From Denitratisoma sp. DHT3 (GTDB lineage: Bacteria; Pseudomonadota; Gammaproteobacteria; Burkholderiales; Rhodocyclaceae), in NCBI RefSeq assembly GCF_007833355.1, contig NZ_CP020914.1, forward strand, positions 81,213 to 145,212: a stretch of 64,000 bases of DNA, given 5' to 3'. Below the pieces are notes generated by a model. The model was not told where the DNA came from and searched no databases. It worked only from the letters and a program-made list of their open reading frames with translations. Numbering within the stretch: the first letter of the stretch is position 1; every line of letters starts with the position of its first letter. The position numbers and the translations under genes are program-made. Positions 38,795-50,261 of the stretch are shown piece after piece.

Positions 38795-40111
38795 CTATTT
38801 CGTTTTTCTTGCCGCCCGGTCCAAGTCCCGCAGATGGGCCAGCTTGTCGGCGATCTTCTGTTCCAGGCCGCGCGGCGTGGGCCGGTACCAGCCCGGCGCG
38901 GCGATGCCTTCGGGGAAGTAGTGCTCGCCCGCGGCGTAGGCCTCCGGCTCGTCGTGGGCGTAGCGGTATTCGCGGCCGAAGCCCAGGTCCTTCATCAGGC
39001 GGGTCGGGGCGTTGCGCAGATGCTCGGGAACCGGTCGCGACTGATCCTTGGCGACGAAGGCGCGGGCGGCATTATAGGCGACGTAGGCGGCGTTCGATTT
39101 GGGCGCCACGGCCAGGTAGAGGATGGCCTCGGCCAGGGCCAGTTCGCCTTCCGGGCTGCCCAGGCGCTCGTAGGTCTCCACCGCGTCCAGCGCCAGGCGC
39201 AGGGCGCGCGGGTCGGCCAGGCCGATGTCCTCGGTGGCCATGCGGATCATGCGCCGGCCCAGGTAGAGCGGATCGGCGCCGCCGTCCAGCATGCGCAGCA
39301 GCCAGTAGAGGGCGGCGTCCGGGTCGGAGCCGCGCACCGATTTGTGCAGCGCCGATATCTGATCGTAGAAGGCGTCGCCGCCCTTGTCGAAGCGGCGCAG
39401 GTCGCGTGCCAGGGTGGCTTCCAGGAAGGCGGCGTCGACTGTCGTCACGCCGGCCGCATGGGCTGCGGTGCGCAGGGTTTCCAGCACGTTGAGCAGGCGC
39501 CGGGCGTCGCCGTCGGCGTGGCCGATCAGGCGGGTGCGCGCCTCCTCGTCGAAACTCAGGTCGGCAAAGGCCTGCTGCCGCGCCCGCTCGAACAGTTCCG
39601 CCAGTTCCTCCGCCGACAGGCTTTTCAGCACATACACCGCCGCCCGCGAGAGCAGGGCCGAGTTCACTTCGAACGAGGGGTTCTCGGTGGTGGCGCCGAT
39701 GAAGGTGACGGTGCCCGATTCCACATAGGGCAGGAAGGCATCCTGTTGGGCCTTGTTGAAGCGATGCACTTCATCGACGAACAGGATGGTGCGCCGCCCG
39801 CTCTGCGCCTGCACCAGTTCGGCGCGCTGCATCGCTTCGCGGATGTCCTTGACGCCGGAGAACACGGCGGAGAGCGCGATGAACTCGGCGTCGAAGGCAT
39901 CGGCCATCAGCCGCGCCAGGGTGGTCTTGCCCACCCCCGGCGGCCCCCAGAGGATCATCGAGTGCGGCGTGCCCGAATCGAAGGCCAGGCGCAGCGGTTT
40001 GCCCGGCCCCAGCAGATGCTGCTGGCCGATCACCTGTTCCAGCGTCCGCGGCCGCAGCAGTTCGGCCAGCGGCGCGTGGGGCGGTACAGCGGAGGAGAAC
40101 AGGTCGCTCAT
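38795..40111 (-). CDS. rarA: Replication-associated recombination protein A (AAA+ ATPase)
   Basis: 438 residues, MgsA/RarA/WRNIP1 family. Starts with the typical [20 protein letters not shown], Walker [12 protein letters not shown], Walker [21 protein letters not shown], sensor [12 protein letters not shown] and the C-terminal tetramerisation region ([39 protein letters not shown]). It acts on stalled replication forks. Cotranscribed with serS. In many betaproteobacteria lolA lies directly upstream of rarA; here lolA is 12 kb away and reversed. Confidence 0.95.
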   Translation of the reverse strand: MSDLFSSAVPPHAPLAELLRPRTLEQVIGQQHLLGPGKPLRLAFDSGTPHSMILWGPPGVGKTTLARLMADAFDAEFIALSAVFSGVKDIREAMQRAELVQAQSGRRTILFVDEVHRFNKAQQDAFLPYVESGTVTFIGATTENPSFEVNSALLSRAAVYVLKSLSAEELAELFERARQQAFADLSFDEEARTRLIGHADGDARRLLNVLETLRTAAHAAGVTTVDAAFLEATLARDLRRFDKGGDAFYDQISALHKSVRGSDPDAALYWLLRMLDGGADPLYLGRRMIRMATEDIGLADPRALRLALDAVETYERLGSPEGELALAEAILYLAVAPKSNAAYVAYNAARAFVAKDQSRPVPEHLRNAPTRLMKDLGFGREYRYAHDEPEAYAAGEHYFPEGIAAPGWYRPTPRGLEQKIADKLAHLRDLDRAARKTK

Positions 40112-40210
40112 GGACAGGAAACAAGCGAGTCCGGCGGCGCCGGGTTGCGCGTGAATTCGTGAGTTCGGAATCGCCCAGTTTACCCGGCCGGCGGCATGCG
40201 CCGCCCCGGT

Positions 40211-40549
40211 TCAGCGGAGGATTTTCGACTCCCGCTCGTCCACCAGGTAACCCACGGTCTTGCTGGAATCCATGAAACGATCCTCGTCCTCGCGGAAAAT
40301 TTTCGCTGCGGGAGTGGCGTTGAATTCCAGCGCCTTCCGATGATCGTCCTCGTTGGCGAACCAGAATTCCGTGATCACGTCGAAGGGCGGTTCTTCCTGG
40401 CCGGGGATCGGTTTGACGAAGTTGCGCACGTAGCGGGCGAAGGGAAAATGCTTGAGACCGAGGGGAGCGTGCACTTCCTCGTAATAGCGGACGAACTCCT
40501 CATGGCTGATGCCGGGCTTGCGCTTCATCATGGCGATGCTTTTGATCAT
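40211..40549 (-). CDS. EthD-domain (dimeric alpha-beta barrel) protein
   Basis: 112 residues with the EthD pattern: MIKSIAMMKRKPGISHEEF, RYYEEVHAPL, then FDVITEFWFANEDDHRKALE and FREDEDRFMD. These are small ferredoxin-fold proteins found with degradation pathways; exact role is unknown. The ATG at 40549 has GAGGAAG upstream. A much longer in-frame extension is only the shadow of gdhA. It is 128 bases after the gdhA stop on the same strand, and could be cotranscribed. Confidence 0.8.
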   Translation of the reverse strand: MIKSIAMMKRKPGISHEEFVRYYEEVHAPLGLKHFPFARYVRNFVKPIPGQEEPPFDVITEFWFANEDDHRKALEFNATPAAKIFREDEDRFMDSSKTVGYLVDERESKILR

Positions 40550-40677
40550 GCCGCTTCCTCCTCGGGGTGATGGGTGCCGCTGCCGGTGCGCACCTTCTGG
40601 CGGATTGTAAAGCAACGCAATGCCCTGGCGCCGGCGCGGACTGGCGCTTGCCGCGCCGCGCCGGAGGAGGCACCCGC

Positions 40678-42021
40678 TCAGATCACGCCCTGGGCCAGCA
40701 TCGCATCGGCAACCTTGACGAAGCCGGCGATGTTGGCGCCGTCGATGTAGCTGATACTGCCGTCGGCGCGGCGGCCATGTTCCAGACAGGCGCTGTGGAT
40801 GTTGCTCATGATGCCGTGCAGGCGGCGGTCGACTTCTTCCGTCGTCCAGGTCATTCGCATCGCGTTCTGGGTCATTTCCAGTCCCGACGTGGCGACTCCG
40901 CCGGCATTGCTGGCCTTGCCCGGCGCATAGAGCACGCCCCGGTTCTCGAACAGCTTGGCCGCCTCGTTGGTGCTGGGCATGTTGGCGCCCTCGGCGACGC
41001 AGATCACGCCGTTCTTCACCAGCGTAGCGGCGTCGTTTTCGTTCAGTTCGTTCTGCGTGGCGCAGGGCAGGGCGACATCCACCGGCACGTGCCATGGGGT
41101 TGCGCCCGCTTCGAAATGCACGCCGACCTTTTCCGCGTATTCGTTGACGCGGCCGTAATAGTGGTTCTTGATCTCCATCAGGATGGCCAGTTTCTCCGGC
41201 GTGAATCCCTCGTTGTCGATCACGGTGCCGCTCGAATCGGAGACCGTCACCACTTTCGCTCCCAGTGCCATGGCCTTTTCCACCGCATACTGGGCCACAT
41301 TGCCCGAGCCGGAGACGGAGACCCGCAGCCCGTCCAGGCTCCGGCCTTTCTGCTTGAGCATTTCCTCGACGAAGTAGACCGTGCCGTAGCCGGTGGCCTC
41401 CGGACGAATCAGCGATCCGCCGAAGCTCAGCCCCTTGCCGGTGAATACGCAGTCCGAGCGGTTCGACAGCTTTTTCATCATACCGGCCATGAAGCCCACC
41501 TCGCGTCCGCCGACGCCGATGTCGCCGGCCGGGACATCCGTGTCCGCGCCCACATGGCGGAACAGTTCGCTGACGAAGGCCTGGCAGAAACGCATGACTT
41601 CGCCGGGGCTCTTGCCCTTGGGGTCGAAATCGGACCCACCCTTGCCGCCCCCCATGGGCAGCGTGGTCAGGGCGTTCTTGAAGGTCTGTTCGAAGGCCAG
41701 GAACTTGAGGATGGAAAGATTGACCGAGGGATGGAAGCGCAGGCCGCCCTTGTAGGGGCCGATGGCCGAGCTGTGCTGGATGCGGTAACCCCGGTTGACC
41801 TTGACTTCGCCGTGATCGTCCACCCAGGACACCCGGAACTGGATGACCCGTTCGGGCTCCATCAGGCGATCGAGCAGGCTATGCTCGGCATAGCGTTTGT
41901 GCTCGATGACGTAGGGCCAGATGCTTTCCATCACTTCGGCGACGGCCTGGTGAAATTCAGGCTGGCCAGGGTTGCGGTCTTTCACGTACTCGAGGTATTC
42001 CTCTAAGTTGTTGTATTTCAT
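40678..42021 (-). CDS. gdhA: NADP-specific glutamate dehydrogenase
   Basis: 447 residues, the length of hexameric bacterial GdhA. Visible: GPYKGGLRFHPSVNLSILKF with the catalytic-site Lys region PMGGGKGGSDFDPKG, PAGDIGVGGREVGFM, the Rossmann SVSGSGNVAQYAVEKA and PCATQNELNENDA. It makes glutamate from 2-oxoglutarate and ammonium with NADPH. The presence of glnB nearby fits nitrogen control, but the genes are not in one operon. Confidence 0.96.
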   Translation of the reverse strand: MKYNNLEEYLEYVKDRNPGQPEFHQAVAEVMESIWPYVIEHKRYAEHSLLDRLMEPERVIQFRVSWVDDHGEVKVNRGYRIQHSSAIGPYKGGLRFHPSVNLSILKFLAFEQTFKNALTTLPMGGGKGGSDFDPKGKSPGEVMRFCQAFVSELFRHVGADTDVPAGDIGVGGREVGFMAGMMKKLSNRSDCVFTGKGLSFGGSLIRPEATGYGTVYFVEEMLKQKGRSLDGLRVSVSGSGNVAQYAVEKAMALGAKVVTVSDSSGTVIDNEGFTPEKLAILMEIKNHYYGRVNEYAEKVGVHFEAGATPWHVPVDVALPCATQNELNENDAATLVKNGVICVAEGANMPSTNEAAKLFENRGVLYAPGKASNAGGVATSGLEMTQNAMRMTWTTEEVDRRLHGIMSNIHSACLEHGRRADGSISYIDGANIAGFVKVADAMLAQGVI

Positions 42022-42199
42022 TATTTATTCATCCCTTGGTTCAAGAAAAGCAGATGTGGGGACGGGAAGCATCCGTGTGCGCCCAAAAAAGCTTCGGGAT
42101 AATAGGAAAAATCAAGGCGGACTTGGTGGTTTCTGATTGAAATTTGATCTGCCTCAAGCGTATGATCCGAGAGACAATGTGTTTTTTGGGGAGCCCGTC

Positions 42200-42442
42200 A
42201 TGCCCATCGATGCCGTCGGCGCAGCCAGCAGTGCCAATATCCAGAACACGCAGCCATCGCGTCCGCAGCCGCGCCAGCAGGATGCCATGCAGAACGCGGA
42301 CGAGTCCGCAAAAACCCAGCGCGCCAAGGCGCAGGAGGCCAAGGACGCGCAGCAGGCGCGGCAGGCGCAGCGCGAGCAGGCCCAGGCGGTGACGAATACC
42401 CAGGGCCAGGTCACGGGGCGAATCGTCAATACCTTCGCCTGA
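42200..42442 (+). CDS. Small Ala/Gln-rich protein, function unknown
   Basis: 80 residues: PIDAVGAASSANIQNTQPSR, a Gln/Ala/Lys-rich charged helix, and a GQVTGRIVNTFA end. The ATG at 42200 has GGGGAG eight bases upstream; the frame is open from 42137 but starts before 42200 lack a site. Low-complexity composition and lack of recognised domains make the function unknowable here. It lies 54 bases before ppa on the same strand. Confidence 0.55.
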   Translation: MPIDAVGAASSANIQNTQPSRPQPRQQDAMQNADESAKTQRAKAQEAKDAQQARQAQREQAQAVTNTQGQVTGRIVNTFA

Positions 42443-42496
42443 TCCGCGGCGGGGCCTGATTTATAATCGCCGCCTTTTCCCCCAGGAGAAGGCCAA

Positions 42497-43045
42497 GTGG
42501 GTCTCGACCGCGTTCCCTCCGGCAAGGATTTGCCGAACGATTTCAATGTGATCATCGAAATTTCGATGCACTCCGACCCCATCAAGTACGAAGTGGACAA
42601 AGAGTCCGGCGCGATTTTCGTCGATCGCTTCATGTCCACGGCCATGCACTATCCCTGCAACTACGGCTACATCCCCCATACCATCGCCGGCGACGGCGAT
42701 CCCGTGGATGTGCTGGTGCTGTCGCAGTTCGCGCTGCCGCCCGGGGTGGTCGTGCGCTGCCGCCCGGTCGGGCTGCTGAAAATGATCGACGAGGCGGGAG
42801 ACGACGCCAAGCTGCTGGCGGTACCGGTGGACAAGCTGACCACCATGTATCGGGATATCACCGACCCGCGCGACCTGCCCCAGATGGTGCTGGACCAGAT
42901 TTCCCATTTCTTCGCCCACTACAAGGATCTGGAGCCGGGCAAGTTCGTCAAGGTGAGCGGCTGGGCCGGCGCCGAGGAAGCGAAGCGGGAAATCCTGGCC
43001 GGCGTGGCCTGCTACAACGATGCCGGAGACAAGCCGGCGTTCTGA
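42497..43045 (+). CDS. ppa: Inorganic pyrophosphatase
   Basis: 182 residues, family I soluble pyrophosphatase. Substrate and metal motifs: [29 protein letters not shown], the signature [10 protein letters not shown] and KLLAVPVDK. It hydrolyses pyrophosphate to phosphate in the cytosol. Start is GTG at 42497 with AGGAGAAGG upstream. The nadE gene follows after 114 bases. Confidence 0.97.
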   Translation: MGLDRVPSGKDLPNDFNVIIEISMHSDPIKYEVDKESGAIFVDRFMSTAMHYPCNYGYIPHTIAGDGDPVDVLVLSQFALPPGVVVRCRPVGLLKMIDEAGDDAKLLAVPVDKLTTMYRDITDPRDLPQMVLDQISHFFAHYKDLEPGKFVKVSGWAGAEEAKREILAGVACYNDAGDKPAF

Positions 43046-43159
43046 CGCCGGCCCGGCTGCGCGCGGCTTCCCGCGCCGGCTGCCGGAAACGAGGGAGCCG
43101 CCGCGGCTCCGGCGAATCGCCGCCGTAGCGCGTTTCCCGTCGACCGTTGTGTTCGAGTT

Positions 43160-44791
43160 GTGATGATCATGCCCAAGCTGAAAGTCGCCATTGCCCAGAT
43201 CAACTGCGTCGTCGGCGATCTCGCCGGGAACGCGCGCCGCATCGGCGAGGCCGCGCAGCGCGCCAAGGCACGGGGCGCCGATCTGCTGCTGACGCCGGAA
43301 CTGGCCCTGTGCGGCTATCCGCCGGAGGACCTGCTGCTGCGGCCGGACTTCTACCGGGCGTGCGAGCGGCAACTGGCCGATCTGGCGGCCGCCGCGCCGC
43401 TGCCGCTGCTGGTGGGGCATCCCGCCGCCGCCGGGGGGCGGCGCTACAACTGCGCCTCCCTGCTGCGCGATGGACGCGTGGAGGTGACCTACCGCAAAGG
43501 GCGCCTGCCCAATTACGAGGTCTTCGACGAGGAGCGCTACTTCGACGAGGGCGACACCCCCTGCGTGGTGGAGATCGGCGGCGTGCGCTGCGGCATCAAC
43601 ATCTGCGCCGACATCTGGGAGCCCGGCGCCGTCGAGCATGCCAAGGCAGCGGGGGCGGAACTGCTGCTGGTCCTGAATGCCTCGCCTTTCCACATGGGCA
43701 AGCAGGCCGAACGCTATCAGGTGCTGCGCAGCCGCATCGCCGCCACCGGCATGCCCGCCGTGTATGCCAATCTGGTCGGCGGGCAGGACGAGCTGGTGTT
43801 CGATGGCGCGTCTTTCGCGCTCGATGCCGAGGGACGGCTGACCCACCAGCTGCCATCCTTCGTCGAGGCGCTGGAGGTCGTCGAATACCGGGACGGCCAT
43901 ATTCTGGCCGGCGAGGTGGCGGCCGCCCTGTCGCCCGAGGCCGAGGTCTATCAGGCACTGGTGCTGGGGGTGCGCGACTACCTGGGCAAGAACGGCTTTC
44001 CGGGCGCCATTCTGGGGCTCTCCGGCGGCGTCGATTCGGCCCTGACCCTGTGCATCGCGGTCGATGCCCTGGGCGCCGACAAGGTGCGGACGGTGATGAT
44101 GCCCTCCCCCTACACCGCGCAGATGAGCCTGGACGACTCGCGGGCGCTGGTGCGCGCGCTCGGCGTGCGCTACGACGAATTGCCGATCCAGCCGGCGATG
44201 GACACCTACGGCGAGATGCTGGCGCCGCTGTTCGCCGGCTTGCCGCCGACGGCCTGGGCCGACACCACGCCGGAAAACATCCAGGCCCGCGTGCGCGGCA
44301 TGGTGCTGATGGCGCTGTCCAACCGGACCGGCTCCATCGTGCTCACCACCGGCAACAAGAGCGAGATGGCGGTGGGCTATGCCACCCTCTATGGCGACAT
44401 GGCCGGCGGCTTCGCGGTGATCAAGGACGTGTTCAAGACCTTCGTCTATCGCCTGTGCCACTACCGCAACAGCCTCGCCCCGGTGATCCCGGAAAACATC
44501 CTCACCCGGCCGCCCTCGGCGGAGCTGCGGCCCGACCAGACCGACCAGGACACGCTGCCGGCCTACGAAGTGCTCGATGCGATCATCCAGGCTTACATGG
44601 AGCAGGACCTGTCGCCGCGCGAGATCGTCGCCGGGGGGCAGGACGAGGCCGACGTGCGGCGGGTGGTGACCATGCTCAAGCGCAACGAGTACAAGCGCCG
44701 CCAGTCCCCGGTGGGGATCCGCATCACCCGGCGCGGCTTCGGCAAGGACTGGCGTTATCCGATAACATCCCGCTACCAGGACGAGTACTAA
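43160..44791 (+). CDS. nadE: Glutamine-dependent NAD+ synthase
   Basis: 543 residues in two domains. The N-terminal nitrilase-like glutaminase has Glu in LLTPELALCGYPPEDLLLRP, Lys in VTYRKGRLPNYEVFDE and Cys in RCGINICADIWEP. The C-terminal ATP-pyrophosphatase has the P-loop LGLSGGVDSALTL and TTGNKSEMAVGYATLYGDMA. It makes NAD from deamido-NAD, ATP and glutamine. ATG 43160 and 43166 are both possible. The usual neighbour glnB is now separated by an insertion sequence. Confidence 0.96.
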   Translation: MMIMPKLKVAIAQINCVVGDLAGNARRIGEAAQRAKARGADLLLTPELALCGYPPEDLLLRPDFYRACERQLADLAAAAPLPLLVGHPAAAGGRRYNCASLLRDGRVEVTYRKGRLPNYEVFDEERYFDEGDTPCVVEIGGVRCGINICADIWEPGAVEHAKAAGAELLLVLNASPFHMGKQAERYQVLRSRIAATGMPAVYANLVGGQDELVFDGASFALDAEGRLTHQLPSFVEALEVVEYRDGHILAGEVAAALSPEAEVYQALVLGVRDYLGKNGFPGAILGLSGGVDSALTLCIAVDALGADKVRTVMMPSPYTAQMSLDDSRALVRALGVRYDELPIQPAMDTYGEMLAPLFAGLPPTAWADTTPENIQARVRGMVLMALSNRTGSIVLTTGNKSEMAVGYATLYGDMAGGFAVIKDVFKTFVYRLCHYRNSLAPVIPENILTRPPSAELRPDQTDQDTLPAYEVLDAIIQAYMEQDLSPREIVAGGQDEADVRRVVTMLKRNEYKRRQSPVGIRITRRGFGKDWRYPITSRYQDEY

Positions 44792-44948
44792 CGCTCATGG
44801 AAACCAATTTTTCGTCCCGGCGCATGAAATACGCGAAGAGCAAGAAGGCCCTCCCCCTCCCGGCCTCCCCCTCTCCGGGGGAGGTGACGGCATTGGCTCG
44901 CTGCGCTCGAAGCCACCACACACTCCGTTTTTGCGTTCTTTCACGCTA

Positions 44949-46124
<1,176 letters not shown>

Positions 46125-46239
46125 ACGGATTCGCCGGGCCGCAACGGCCTGGCTTCGCGCCTCTTTCGCAAGGATAGGGGCGATGTGCGCCGCCGTTTCC
46201 ACATCGCTGGCCTGCGCGCATGAACCTGAACCGCACTTC

Positions 46240-46371
46240 AAGCCACGGAGATCACAGAGGACGCAGAGAGGGTGCGGATTTGCCGCAATTGACCGGATCA
46301 CCTCGCAGGTGAGCGATCCAGCGTTGGCAACCCATTGCCTTTCCTCTGTGATCTCTGTGCCCTCTGTGGCT
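46240..46371. repeat. Imperfect inverted repeat (CACAGAGG-type) between glnB and TPR gene
   Basis: Left arm AGCCACGGAGATCACAGAGG (46240-46259) with a following ACGCAGAGAG, and right arm CCTCTGTGATCTCTGTGCCC with CTCTGTGGCT (about 46343-46371), enclose about 70 bases. The arms share AGCCAC and AGATCACAGAGGA in inverted order. It fills the 263-base gap between glnB and the next gene. It looks like a dispersed non-coding repeat of the CACAGAGG-rich type seen in various genomes. Confidence 0.5.
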
Positions 46372-46387
46372 GACTGAGGTTTCAAGA

Positions 46388-47791
46388 ATGAATGCTCTGC
46401 CTGCCGCGGCCGAGGACCTTTTCCACGAAGGGGTCCGCCTGATGGCGGAAGGCGATGTGGCCGCGGCGACGGCCGCCTTCGAGCGTGCGCTGCTGCTTGC
46501 TCCCGATTTCGCCGAGGCTCACGCCAATCTCGCCCTGCTGCTGGATCGGGACGGATGCGGGACGGCGGCGGAAACCCATTATCGACAGGCCATCGAACTC
46601 GACCCGCGGCAGATGCAATCGCATCTGAACCTGGGCGCTCTGCTGATGGGGCAGAAACGCTTCGCCGAGGCGGAAGCGGCCCTCCGGCAGGCGCTGCTGC
46701 TCGATCCCGACTCGCCCGGCGCCTGGTCGAACCTGGGCGTGCTGCTCGCCTGCCAGAAGCGGGAAACCGAGGCCGAGCAATGCCATCGCTGCGCAATCGC
46801 GCTGGCGCCCGACTACCGCAAGGCCCGCTTCAATCTTGCCTACCTGCTGCTGCGCCAGGGGCGCTACGAGGAGGGGTGGGCGTACCTCGAAGCGCGCGAC
46901 TGGTATGCGCCGCTGGAAAAGCATTTGCATTTCCCTCGCTGGCAAGGCGAATCCCTGCGGGGGAAATCCCTGTTGATCGGCTTCGAGGCCGGGCACGGCG
47001 ACATGATCCAGTTCTGCCGCTATGCCGCGCTGGCCAAGGCACGCGGCGCGGCGCGGGTCTCGGTCCTGTGCCATCCGGGCCTGAAGTCCCTTTTTGTCCG
47101 CCTGCGCGGCGTGGACGACGCCTTCGCCTTCGACGCGCCATTCCCCGCCTCGGGCTGGGACTACTGGGCGCCGCCGCTGAGCCTGCCGTTCCTGTTCAGC
47201 ACCCGGCTCGACACGATTCCCGCGGACCTGCCCTATCTCGACGTCGAACCCGAACGGATCGAACATTGGGCCGGCATCATCGGCGCTCCGGGCGGGAAGC
47301 TGCGGGGCGGCCTGCGGGTTGGTCTTGTTTGGCAGGGCAATCCCCGCTTTGAGAACGACGCCGACCGCTCGCTGCCTTCCCTTGACACCCTGGCGCCATT
47401 GGGCGACGTGGCGGGCGTCCGCTACTTCAGCCTGCAAAAAGGCGCCGCCGAGGCCGAGGCGGCGCAGCCATCCCCGGCGCTGCCGCTGACCGACCTGGGA
47501 CCGTCCATTGGCGACTTCGCCGACACCGCGGCGATCGTGATGAATCTCGACCTGGTCGTGGCGGTGGATACGGCCGTCGCGCACCTGGCGGGCGCCTTGG
47601 GCAGGCCCTGCTGGGTGCTGCTGCCCGACTACAAGACCGATTGGCGCTGGCTCGCCGCGCGCGACGACTCGCCCTGGTATCCGGAAGTGCTGCGCCTGTT
47701 CCGGCAAAGGGCGGCGGGCGACTGGACGGCCGTGGTCGAGGCGGTCAGGACGGAATTGCAGGGTTTGGTCGCGCGGCGCCGTGGGCCGTAG
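46388..47791 (+). CDS. TPR-repeat protein with glycosyltransferase-like C-terminus
   Basis: 467 residues. About five tetratricopeptide repeats fill residues 5-175 (AAFERALLLAPDFAEAHANL, HYRQAIELDPRQMQSHLNLG and similar). The C-terminal half (about 195-460) resembles glycosyltransferase family 9/41-like folds: GFEAGHGDMIQFCRYAAL, GLVWQGNPRFENDADRSLP and the late NLDLVVAVDTAVAHLAGALG, PCWVLLPDYKTDWRWL. Such proteins may glycosylate proteins or flagellin; the substrate cannot be read from the sequence. It is monocistronic here and convergent with the Smr gene. Confidence 0.85.
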   Translation: MNALPAAAEDLFHEGVRLMAEGDVAAATAAFERALLLAPDFAEAHANLALLLDRDGCGTAAETHYRQAIELDPRQMQSHLNLGALLMGQKRFAEAEAALRQALLLDPDSPGAWSNLGVLLACQKRETEAEQCHRCAIALAPDYRKARFNLAYLLLRQGRYEEGWAYLEARDWYAPLEKHLHFPRWQGESLRGKSLLIGFEAGHGDMIQFCRYAALAKARGAARVSVLCHPGLKSLFVRLRGVDDAFAFDAPFPASGWDYWAPPLSLPFLFSTRLDTIPADLPYLDVEPERIEHWAGIIGAPGGKLRGGLRVGLVWQGNPRFENDADRSLPSLDTLAPLGDVAGVRYFSLQKGAAEAEAAQPSPALPLTDLGPSIGDFADTAAIVMNLDLVVAVDTAVAHLAGALGRPCWVLLPDYKTDWRWLAARDDSPWYPEVLRLFRQRAAGDWTAVVEAVRTELQGLVARRRGP

Positions 47792-47804
47792 CGCTGCGCC
47801 ATGC

Positions 47805-48392
47805 TCACGGCGCGGCGAGCAGCACGATCACCGCGCCGGCGCCGCCTTCCGCGGCACGGGCCTGGCAAAAGGCCAGCACCTCCCGGCGCTGGCCGAGCCA
47901 GCCCAGGGTCAGCTTCTTCAGCACCGGCTCCCGGCCCGGGGAGCCCAGGCCCTTGCCATGCACGATGCGCAGGCAGCGCCGGCCGCAGCGCCGCGACTCC
48001 TCGAGGAAGGCGGCGATCGCCAGGCGCGCCTCGTCCCGGTTGTGGCCGTGCAGGTCGAGGTGGCCCTGCACCACCCAGCGGCCGCGGCGCAGGTCGCGCA
48101 GCACGCCGGCGGGCAGGCCCGGCTGCAGCCAGGCGGCTTCGTCGCCGCCTTCCAGGTGGAGGTCGAGCAGGGGTGGGCCGTGCAGGGTTTCGACCAGCGC
48201 CGCCGCCTCGTCGCGCTGGCGCTGGCGGGGAATGGCCGGCGGGGGCGGCGGCTCATGGTGCACCCGGTCGGAGACCAGGGGCACGGCGTCCGCCACGGCC
48301 GAGCGGAACAACTCGACTTCGGCGGCGGCGGGCGTCCCGGCCTGGCGCCGGGCGGCGGTTCCGGACGGGGATGCGCGAGAACGCTGTTTCAT
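47805..48392 (-). CDS. Smr/MutS2-domain endonuclease-like protein
   Basis: 195 residues. The C-terminal ~90 residues are an Smr domain with the LDLHG motif in VVQGHLDLHGHNRDEAR and the second motif RIVHGKGLGSPG. The N-terminal part is Arg/Pro-rich and probably disordered. Smr domains bind and nick DNA or RNA. It lies 38 bases downstream of trxB on the same strand, so it is probably cotranscribed. Confidence 0.88.
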   Translation of the reverse strand: MKQRSRASPSGTAARRQAGTPAAAEVELFRSAVADAVPLVSDRVHHEPPPPPAIPRQRQRDEAAALVETLHGPPLLDLHLEGGDEAAWLQPGLPAGVLRDLRRGRWVVQGHLDLHGHNRDEARLAIAAFLEESRRCGRRCLRIVHGKGLGSPGREPVLKKLTLGWLGQRREVLAFCQARAAEGGAGAVIVLLAAP

Positions 48393-48430
48393 TCCCGCGC
48401 TTCCATCGTCACATCATCGCCGCGGCCGGA

Positions 48431-49477
<1,047 letters not shown>

Positions 49478-49487
49478 CTATTGAACC

Positions 49488-50177
49488 ATGTCCGGTGTTT
49501 CCCATACTGTCCTGCGTTCCCTGCCGATTTTCGAATCCATCGACGAGGAACGTCTGGAATCGATCGCCCGCGCCGCCTCCCTGAGCAACATTCCGCGTGG
49601 AAGCGTGGTGATGCAAGAAGGAGATCACTCCGATAACGTGTATTTCGTGATCAATGGCGCCCTCAAGGTTTCGGTCTCCGACGAGGAAGGGCGGGAGGTG
49701 ATTCTCACCATCCTCGAGCGCGGCGAGATCTTCGGGGAAATGGGGGTGGTGGACGACCATCCGCGCTCCGCCAACGTGATGGCCATCCAGGCCAGCGATC
49801 TGCTGGTGATCTCCAAGGCCGATTTCCATGATTGCCTGAGCGACAATTTCGACGTTGCCCTGTTCATCATGCGCGCGCTGGCCAATCGCCTGCGCCAGGC
49901 CGACCGCAAGATCGAGAGCCTGGCGCTGATGGATGTCTATGGCCGCGTGGCGCGCCTGCTGCTCGACCTGGCCGAGGAGCGGGACGGCTGCCTGCGGGTG
50001 GTCCGGCGCATCACCAAGCAGGATATCGCCAAGATGATCGGCGCGTCCCGCGAGATGGTGAGCCGGGTCATGAAGGACCTGCAGCAGCGCGGCCTGATCG
50101 ACGAGGAGGTGGGCGGCCAGATCCTGCTGCGCGAGCAGCTCAGCCAGCCGCTCGGCGCCGAGCGAATGACCGGATAA
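49488..50177 (+). CDS. Crp/Fnr-family transcriptional regulator
   Basis: 229 residues: an N-terminal cyclic-nucleotide-binding-like barrel (GSVVMQEGDHSDNVYFVING, LERGEIFGEMGVVDDHPRSA), a dimerisation helix and a winged helix-turn-helix with ITKQDIAKMIGASREMVSRV. The Cys cluster of FNR is absent, so it is not an oxygen sensor of FNR type; cAMP or another ligand is possible. It lies between trxB and ftsK. Confidence 0.9.
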   Translation: MSGVSHTVLRSLPIFESIDEERLESIARAASLSNIPRGSVVMQEGDHSDNVYFVINGALKVSVSDEEGREVILTILERGEIFGEMGVVDDHPRSANVMAIQASDLLVISKADFHDCLSDNFDVALFIMRALANRLRQADRKIESLALMDVYGRVARLLLDLAEERDGCLRVVRRITKQDIAKMIGASREMVSRVMKDLQQRGLIDEEVGGQILLREQLSQPLGAERMTG

Positions 50178-50261
50178 AGCCGCCTTCCCCGCCATATTCC
50201 CGGCACGTTCCTTCTGTCCGTGCCGGGATAATCGGCACTGTTCCCCTTGCTGGATTTTTCC

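Noticed and set aside
42461..44461. 666-codon minus-strand frame opposite ppa and nadE
   Set aside because: Shadow; PPase and NAD synthase motifs are on the plus strand.
49488..50177. FNR-type oxygen sensor
   Set aside because: The N-terminal Cys needed for the iron-sulfur cluster are missing.
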